A stretch of 64,000 bases of DNA from HXMU1420-13 sp024742815 (GTDB lineage Bacteria; Bacteroidota; Rhodothermia; Balneolales; Balneolaceae). The translations under genes and the position numbers were made by a program. Where the stretch lies: contig JANSXX010000007.1 in the NCBI GenBank assembly GCA_024742815.1, forward strand, positions 62,001 through 126,000, given 5' to 3'. Shown one piece after another: positions 59,676 to 64,000 of the stretch. A model generated the notes under the pieces. That model worked only from the letters and a program-made list of their open reading frames with translations. It was not told the DNA's origin and searched no databases. Every line of letters starts with the position of its first letter. Position 1 is the stretch's first letter.

Positions 59676-61025
59676 TTAAATGTTACCGGCGCTCTTCATT
59701 CTATCGAAGTAATCTCTTGCTGCGGCCATTACTTTTGGTGATAAGAGTATGGCTACCGTCATAGTTGGGATGCTCATCAACGCAAACATGCCGTCGGTAA
59801 AATTGAGCACCGCATTAATGGTTGCTACCGAACCAAAAATGATGGCTACAGCATAAAAGTAGTTGAAATACTTTTGTTTGTCAGCGCCAATTAAAAAACC
59901 AAGACATTTAGTGGAGTAGTATGAGTAGGTAAATAATGAGCTGAAGCCGAAGATCAATACACAGAAAATCAACAAATAAACACCAAACGGTCCAATTGCT
60001 TCCTGAAATGCTGAGGCAGTTAAGGTGATCCCGTTCAACTCGCCGGATTGCCACACATCGGTTACTAAAATAGCTAAGGCAGTCATCGTACAAACAATAA
60101 GTGTATCAATAAACGGTCCCATCATAGCCACTAACCCTTCGCGAACGGGTTCTTTGGTTTTTGCAGCGCCATGAGCGAGTGTAGCAGTACCGATACCGGC
60201 TTCGTTGGAGAATGCCGCTCGTTTTGTTCCGTGTACAATCAAGCTTCCTAAAACGCCACCAAAAGCCGCATCACCATTAAAATAGGCACCTTGAAATGCA
60301 TCGGTTACAATCAGCAATAAATAATGCCCAAGTACATCAATATGAATGCCTAAAATGATAAGTACACAGCTAACATAGATTACTACCATAGCCGGAACCA
60401 TTTTCGAAGCTACTTTACCAACGCGCTTAATTCCACCAAAAATTACAATCGAAACGATAGCTAGAATTACAAGTCCGCTTACTAAATCGCTGGCAAATGT
60501 ATTGGCAGGATCTGTAATGCCGTTTGGTACAAGTACGAAATCGCGTACAATTTGTGTTACCTGATTGGCCTGAAAAATCGGGAGTGGCCCAAATAAACCA
60601 GCAAGGGCAAACAGCACAGCTAATGGTTTCCACTTCTTACCTAAACCCTCTACAATCATGTACATGGTACCGCCCTGAATGTCGCCATTTGAATCTTTAC
60701 CGCGATACATAATGGAAAGGGTACAGGTGAAAAACTTTGTGGCCATACCAACTACAGCACTCACCCACATCCAAAATACAGCGCCGGGTCCACCAATTGC
60801 GATGGCAACAGCCACACCACTAATGTTGCCAAGACCAACGGTTGCTGCTAATGCCGAGGAAAGTGCCTCGAAGTGACTAATATCTCCGGGATCGTCTGGA
60901 TCGTCGTATTTACCTCGTAAAATATCTATCGCGTGAAAGAAGTAACGGTAGGGAGTAAAACGGGAGTAAATGAGAAAATATAATCCACCACCTACCAATA
61001 AAAGAACGAGTGGGGTTCCCCACAT
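59676..61025 (-). CDS. Sodium:alanine symporter family (AGCS) protein
   Basis: 449 residues with about ten hydrophobic helices. AGCS motifs are SHFEALSSALAATVGLGNIS near residue 50, the GGPGAVFWMWVSAVVGMATK segment (shorter piece: GPGAVFWMWVSAVVGMATK), and HGTKRAAFSNEAGIGTATLA. Takes up alanine or glycine with Na+. The first methionine at 61025 begins with a hydrophobic stretch (MWGTPLVLLLVGGGLYFL), and the family usually has a longer N-terminus, so the start may be upstream in a non-ATG codon. Confidence 0.9.
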   Translation of the reverse strand: MWGTPLVLLLVGGGLYFLIYSRFTPYRYFFHAIDILRGKYDDPDDPGDISHFEALSSALAATVGLGNISGVAVAIAIGGPGAVFWMWVSAVVGMATKFFTCTLSIMYRGKDSNGDIQGGTMYMIVEGLGKKWKPLAVLFALAGLFGPLPIFQANQVTQIVRDFVLVPNGITDPANTFASDLVSGLVILAIVSIVIFGGIKRVGKVASKMVPAMVVIYVSCVLIILGIHIDVLGHYLLLIVTDAFQGAYFNGDAAFGGVLGSLIVHGTKRAAFSNEAGIGTATLAHGAAKTKEPVREGLVAMMGPFIDTLIVCTMTALAILVTDVWQSGELNGITLTASAFQEAIGPFGVYLLIFCVLIFGFSSLFTYSYYSTKCLGFLIGADKQKYFNYFYAVAIIFGSVATINAVLNFTDGMFALMSIPTMTVAILLSPKVMAAARDYFDRMKSAGNI

Positions 61026-61114
61026 AAATGACGAAAATGCGGCTAATGCGCGATCTATAGTTTCCAGAGCAATAGTATTTAGTGATGATTTAGACTACAA
61101 ACAGCGCAAAACTA

Positions 61115-61570
61115 CTAAAAGTTGCCCTTAGTGGGTAATGATCTTAGAAAATAGATGTAATCGGTTGCCGGGGCTTCGTAACCGTTTTTACTTAACAAAT
61201 ACAGAATCTGTGCGCGGTGATGTTGCCCGTGAATGATGATGTGCTCAAAAATATCATCGGCCATAGTTGTAAAATGATTTCCTTTCAAATCCTGATAATC
61301 AATTGTTTCTCCGCTTTTTTGAGCAATTCGATGTAGCATATCGCCGCTATCATTCAACAGGCTTTTGCACTCTTCGATGGTATAATTTCCCCAGATCTCG
61401 GTGGTTTCTTCAATTTCATGAATACGATTAAACCAAATAATTTGTGCTTTAAAGAGATGCGCAAATAATCGGGTGAGTTCGGCTCGAAGGGTATCCTCCC
61501 GAACTTTTTCTATCGCATCGATTACAAGTTTGTTTGCCCACCGATCGTAGTCAATTTTTTTGTTATCCAT
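61115..61570 (-). CDS. DinB family protein
   Basis: 151 residues, a four-helix bundle of the DinB/YfiT superfamily. Metal ligands are probably the histidine in LTRLFAHLFKAQ (near residue 40) and the pair in HIIIHGQHHRAQILYLLS (near 120-130). Members include thiol transferases acting with bacillithiol or mycothiol and proteins of unknown function. It lies 9 bases after the MarC gene on the same strand, so it is probably co-transcribed. Confidence 0.82.
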   Translation of the reverse strand: MDNKKIDYDRWANKLVIDAIEKVREDTLRAELTRLFAHLFKAQIIWFNRIHEIEETTEIWGNYTIEECKSLLNDSGDMLHRIAQKSGETIDYQDLKGNHFTTMADDIFEHIIIHGQHHRAQILYLLSKNGYEAPATDYIYFLRSLPTKGNF

Positions 61571-61579
61571 GACTTGGTA

Positions 61580-62254
61580 TTAAGCGTTAAATCCAAAAAA
61601 TCCCGCGATTCCATTAATTACAAATTGTACACCAATAGCTAGAGCGATGAAGCCCATCATTCTTGTAATTACAATCATGCCGCTTTTGCCAATTACTTTA
61701 TTTAGCCATGGAGCAACACGCAAAATTCCCCAAGCTAAAAAAGCTGTTAAAAATACCGCTACAGTGTTTAAGATGTAGTCGCTGGTTCCCGTTGCCTGCG
61801 AGCCAAAACCAATCACAACGGCAATACTGCCCGGACCCGACAAAAGTGGCATCGCAATTGGACTGAACGACACATCTTCTTTATCCATAGCAGCTTCGGT
61901 ATCTTTTTTGGATAATTTTCGACCTCCGGTTTCTGGGTTCATCATCGAAAAACCTGCTCGCATAATTACGATTCCGCCGGCAATGCGAATACCTGAAATG
62001 CTAATGCCAAAAAAGGACAGAATGTAGGTTCCTAAAAACAAAAATGTTACCAATACGATGAACATGTAAATAGCCGATTTACGTGCTGTTCGTACTTGCT
62101 CGTCGAGTGTATGATCTCCCATCAACGATAGGAAAACCGGCATTGCAGCCAGCGGGTTAACTACAGAAAATAGCGAGGTAAAGCTTGCCAGTAAAAGTGC
62201 GCCTGCCCCCATAAAATCTGTGGAAAAGGGAATAAAATCGCTTAAAAAATCCAT
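61580..62254 (-). CDS. MarC family integral membrane protein
   Basis: 224 residues with six hydrophobic helices (LLLASFTSLFSVVNPLAAMP, MFIVLVTFLFLGTYILSFFG, ISGIRIAGGIVIMRAGFSMM, LLSGPGSIAVVIGFGSQATG). The sequence VVNPLAAMPVFLSLMG and the PLLSGPGSIAVVIGF motif fit MarC/UPF0056. Despite the name, MarC is not shown to mediate antibiotic resistance; transport role unknown. First gene of a two-gene unit with DinB. Confidence 0.9.
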   Translation of the reverse strand: MDFLSDFIPFSTDFMGAGALLLASFTSLFSVVNPLAAMPVFLSLMGDHTLDEQVRTARKSAIYMFIVLVTFLFLGTYILSFFGISISGIRIAGGIVIMRAGFSMMNPETGGRKLSKKDTEAAMDKEDVSFSPIAMPLLSGPGSIAVVIGFGSQATGTSDYILNTVAVFLTAFLAWGILRVAPWLNKVIGKSGMIVITRMMGFIALAIGVQFVINGIAGFFGFNA

Positions 62255-62335
62255 GCTTATAAGATACAGAGATTTTGCCGAAAAGAAGGGAGAGATTCAG
62301 AATTTCCAAAGCTTAACTTTTCTAGTTCACTAATT

Positions 62336-62358
62336 CTTATATTTTGCGCTCACTTTAA
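62336..62358 (+). promoter_or_regulatory. Promoter-like element upstream of the fRMsr gene
   Basis: CTTATATTTTGC-GCTCACTTTAA ends 13 bases before the ATG, with the box TATATTTTG at 62338-62346. It is identical at 20 of 23 positions to the element in front of purS at 22502-22524. Confidence 0.4.
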
Positions 62359-62371
62359 CTACAAGAGATTT

Positions 62372-62851
62372 ATGTCCAGCACTCAAACTATCAGCTTACT
62401 CGATAAACTAATTATTCACACTAAAGAAATTCTGGAGCGTCCTGTTACCCGAAATGAAAAACTGTTCGCAGTATGCGAACTACTCGCCGATGAAGTACCC
62501 ACCTTCGATTGGGTTGGATTTTATTTGGTAGCCGATGACGCCGAAAATGAGCTTGTACTTGGGCCATTTGTTGGAGAAGCCACCGATCATACACGCATTC
62601 CATTTGGAACCGGAATTTGCGGACAAGTAGCGTTATCGCATCAAACTTTCGTTTCTCAGGATGTGCATGCAGAAGACAATTATCTTGCTTGTAGTATTCA
62701 TGTACAATCAGAAATTGTGGTACCAATTATGGCGGATGGCGAGTTTGTAGCACAACTTGATATTGATTCTAATACAAAAAACTCTATCACAGAGGAACAA
62801 ACGGAAGCACTTGAGAAAATCTGCAAAATGCTGAGTGCCGAATTTAAATAA
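62372..62851 (+). CDS. GAF-domain free methionine-(R)-sulfoxide reductase
   Basis: 159 residues consisting of one GAF domain. The fRMsr pattern is clear: VPTFDWVGFYLVADDAENEL, LGPFVGEATDHTRIPFGTGI, GICGQVALSHQTFVSQDVHA, EDNYLACSIHVQSEIVVPIM and FVAQLDIDSN. Cysteines in GICGQ and YLACS correspond to two of the family's redox cysteines. Reduces free Met-R-sulfoxide to methionine in the cytoplasm. It begins 25 bases after a promoter-like box and is followed by the TerB-like gene. Confidence 0.92.
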   Translation: MSSTQTISLLDKLIIHTKEILERPVTRNEKLFAVCELLADEVPTFDWVGFYLVADDAENELVLGPFVGEATDHTRIPFGTGICGQVALSHQTFVSQDVHAEDNYLACSIHVQSEIVVPIMADGEFVAQLDIDSNTKNSITEEQTEALEKICKMLSAEFK

Positions 62852-62868
62852 TCAAAAACCGGGGTATT

Positions 62869-63222
62869 ATGAGCACCTATTCCTTAACCGACGAAACTTC
62901 GATTGATGTACTGATTTTTTGGATCGAGAGTGCTGATGGCAGCATCTCTTTTGCCGAACAATCTGCTGTAAAGCGAGTACTCGAAAACATGAAGTACGAT
63001 TTGAGTACGTATCATAAAACGCTGAGCCATCTTGGAAGTATGAGCACGGAAAATTTACATACTATTGTGGATGAGGCATTAGCTCATATCAAATCCAATT
63101 TCTCTGACGAAGGAAAACAATTGGTGTATAGCCTATTGGATTCAATCGCTCATTGCGATGCCAAAATATCGGATACTGAACAAAAGAAGCTCAATCGTAT
63201 AAAATCTGAACTGGGCGTTTAA
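62869..63222 (+). CDS. TerB-like domain protein
   Basis: 117 residues, all helical, with the TerB-like pattern ETSIDVLIFWIESADGSISF followed by AEQSAVKRVL and, near the end, LLDSIAHCDAKISDTEQKKL. The D-G-x-I-x-x-x-E motif occurs twice (ADGSISFAE, CDAKISDTE), as in TerB folds that can bind divalent metal. Tellurite resistance should not be assumed for isolated TerB domains. It is 17 bases after fRMsr and overlaps the convergent lipoprotein stop by 4 bases. Confidence 0.75.
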   Translation: MSTYSLTDETSIDVLIFWIESADGSISFAEQSAVKRVLENMKYDLSTYHKTLSHLGSMSTENLHTIVDEALAHIKSNFSDEGKQLVYSLLDSIAHCDAKISDTEQKKLNRIKSELGV

Positions 63223-63701
63223 TTCACTGTCAGCTTAGAAAATAGATAGGTGATTTCGTCATCGGCAACGTCTTTTCTGCGGTCTATAAATATGCTGATT
63301 GGCATTCCTGTATTGGTGTCCCAATCAAATTCTGCCTCGTGCGAAACGGGAATTTCTACCAACCATCGGTCGTAAAACACTGAAATTGTATTAAATAGCG
63401 ATGGAAAAAGCTCAAGAATCGGCACTTCTTCATCACCTTGTTCTACCGTGTAGGGTTCACGGGTTTCTATATCTAACACCTGAGCAACGGTATCACTTTG
63501 TACTACAACAATCATTGCATCGGTGAACGCACAAAAACACAGTGCCTGATAGGTATATTCGTAATCAGAGCGATCTGTGCTCAACCATTTTGCCTTGCCT
63601 TCTTTAACTTCATCGATAAGGTTATTAGTATTGTTGTTTATATCACAACTAACAATTAAACACAATAATGATACGGCGAACAATGTGTGGAGAGCTTTCA
63701 T
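63219..63701 (-). CDS. DUF6174-like lipoprotein
   Basis: 160 residues with a lipoprotein signal peptide (MKALHTLFAVSLLCLIVSC; lipobox LIVSC). The mature domain YEYTYQALCFCAFTDAMIVV with the CFC motif and the D-W-D end PVSHEAEFDWDTNTGMPISI followed by FIDRRKDVADDEITYLFSKL match DUF6174. Function unknown. The gene points toward fRMsr/TerB and away from the partial gene at the edge, which is on the same strand with 57 bases between. Confidence 0.8.
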   Translation of the reverse strand: MKALHTLFAVSLLCLIVSCDINNNTNNLIDEVKEGKAKWLSTDRSDYEYTYQALCFCAFTDAMIVVVQSDTVAQVLDIETREPYTVEQGDEEVPILELFPSLFNTISVFYDRWLVEIPVSHEAEFDWDTNTGMPISIFIDRRKDVADDEITYLFSKLTVN

Positions 63702-63758
63702 TTTTTCGTTAAATCTATGGGATAAATACAGGAGTATAAACCTACATAATGATGCGAG

Positions 63759-64000
63759 TTATTGAGTAACGCAAGCGGTATCGCTTACAACACGAACTTC
63801 ACTTACTTCATTAGGAGTAATGATTTTTGTAAAACCGGTGGTTCTTCGGTTCGAGTACCATTCATCCCGCAAAACACCCGATACTTTTACCTGAAACAAC
63901 AGCTGATCTTGTTGCTGGGTAACCGTAGGCATTCCTTTTTCGGTCATTAATTCGGTTAAATTAGCATCAAATCGCCAGCGCTCATTAACACCACACGGCA
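63759..64000 (-). CDS. Partial gene at the right edge, unknown product
   Basis: The last 80 codons of a minus-strand gene that begins beyond the window; the frame is open to base 64000. The visible part is soluble, mixed alpha/beta, with two cysteines (one near the edge, one in SDTACVTQ at the end). I do not recognise it. It may form an operon with the DUF6174-like lipoprotein 57 bases downstream; a cysteine-rich small exported protein would fit that context. Confidence 0.5.
   Translation of the reverse strand, partial: PCGVNERWRFDANLTELMTEKGMPTVTQQQDQLLFQVKVSGVLRDEWYSNRRTTGFTKIITPNEVSEVRVVSDTACVTQ

Noticed and set aside
61580..62254. Multidrug resistance role for MarC
   Set aside because: The name is historical; no efflux-pump features or regulators are present.
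62869..63222. Tellurite-resistance operon
   Set aside because: Only an isolated TerB-like domain is present; terA, terC, terD and terE are absent.

Overview
The window reads as ordinary, densely coded chromosome from a free-living Gram-negative member of the Bacteroidota/Rhodothermota/Balneolota group; Balneolota is my best guess. This rests on the gene families: a PorV/PorQ-type outer-membrane protein, a DUF4270-like lipoprotein beside a short GT5 glycogen/starch synthase, an IVP four-helix-bundle gene, BNR-repeat exoproteins and an HU-SPOR membrane protein. Shine-Dalgarno sequences are scarce, and several starts are preceded by a TAnnTTTG-like box. GC content looks to be in the low 40s percent by eye. 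I recognised no rRNA, tRNA, CRISPR array, transposase or integrase. No gap without a gene exceeds 300 bases; the longest is about 250 bases, at 9497-9742.

Layout. 0-9.5 kb: the tail of an M1 peptidase, malic enzyme, an AT-rich TlpA-like gene bracketed by a 15-bp direct repeat, topoisomerase I, a peroxiredoxin/OsmC pair, an RraB-like gene, a Nudix hydrolase and AMP nucleosidase. 9.5-15.7 kb: the accessory, repeat-rich part. It holds a tandem array of four DUF2975-like membrane paralogues (one frameshifted) ending in a small Xre regulator. It also holds radC between copies of an ATTCAACA-type repeat, a four-helix-bundle gene enclosed by a 33-bp inverted repeat, and argS. 15.7-26 kb: a ChaN/EreA-like protein, a dnaN - SAM hydrolase - methyltransferase run, a PorV-like protein, HicAB, miaA, and a purS-clpS-purQ-lptB-rhodanese operon facing rho.

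26-36 kb: one long minus-strand operon, glgB-malQ-comA-GT5-DUF4270-porin-like-TPR, ending at a clear terminator; it joins glycogen metabolism to envelope proteins. 36-50 kb: a LolC/E permease, a membrane-anchored MurF-like ligase, a sugar nucleotidyltransferase, an MltC-like lytic transglycosylase, an SDR, a universal stress protein, cca-ispE, glycogen phosphorylase, MscS, a NIPSNAP-like protein and an ankyrin exoprotein. 50-64 kb: a large BNR-repeat exoprotein and a six-gene operon (outer-membrane barrel, mini-HU, HU-SPOR protein, ExbB, ExbD, TonB). These are followed by an alanine/Na+ symporter, DinB, MarC, a GAF-type methionine sulfoxide reductase, a TerB-like protein, a DUF6174-like lipoprotein and a partial gene at the right edge.

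The signals most worth following are the inverted-repeat-bounded four-helix-bundle unit at 13396-13824, which looks like a 23S rRNA intervening sequence living outside rRNA; the DUF2975/Xre array at 9743-12495, with conserved ends and divergent middles; and the TonB-ExbBD-HU-SPOR operon. All functional statements are from reading motifs by eye; no database search was run.
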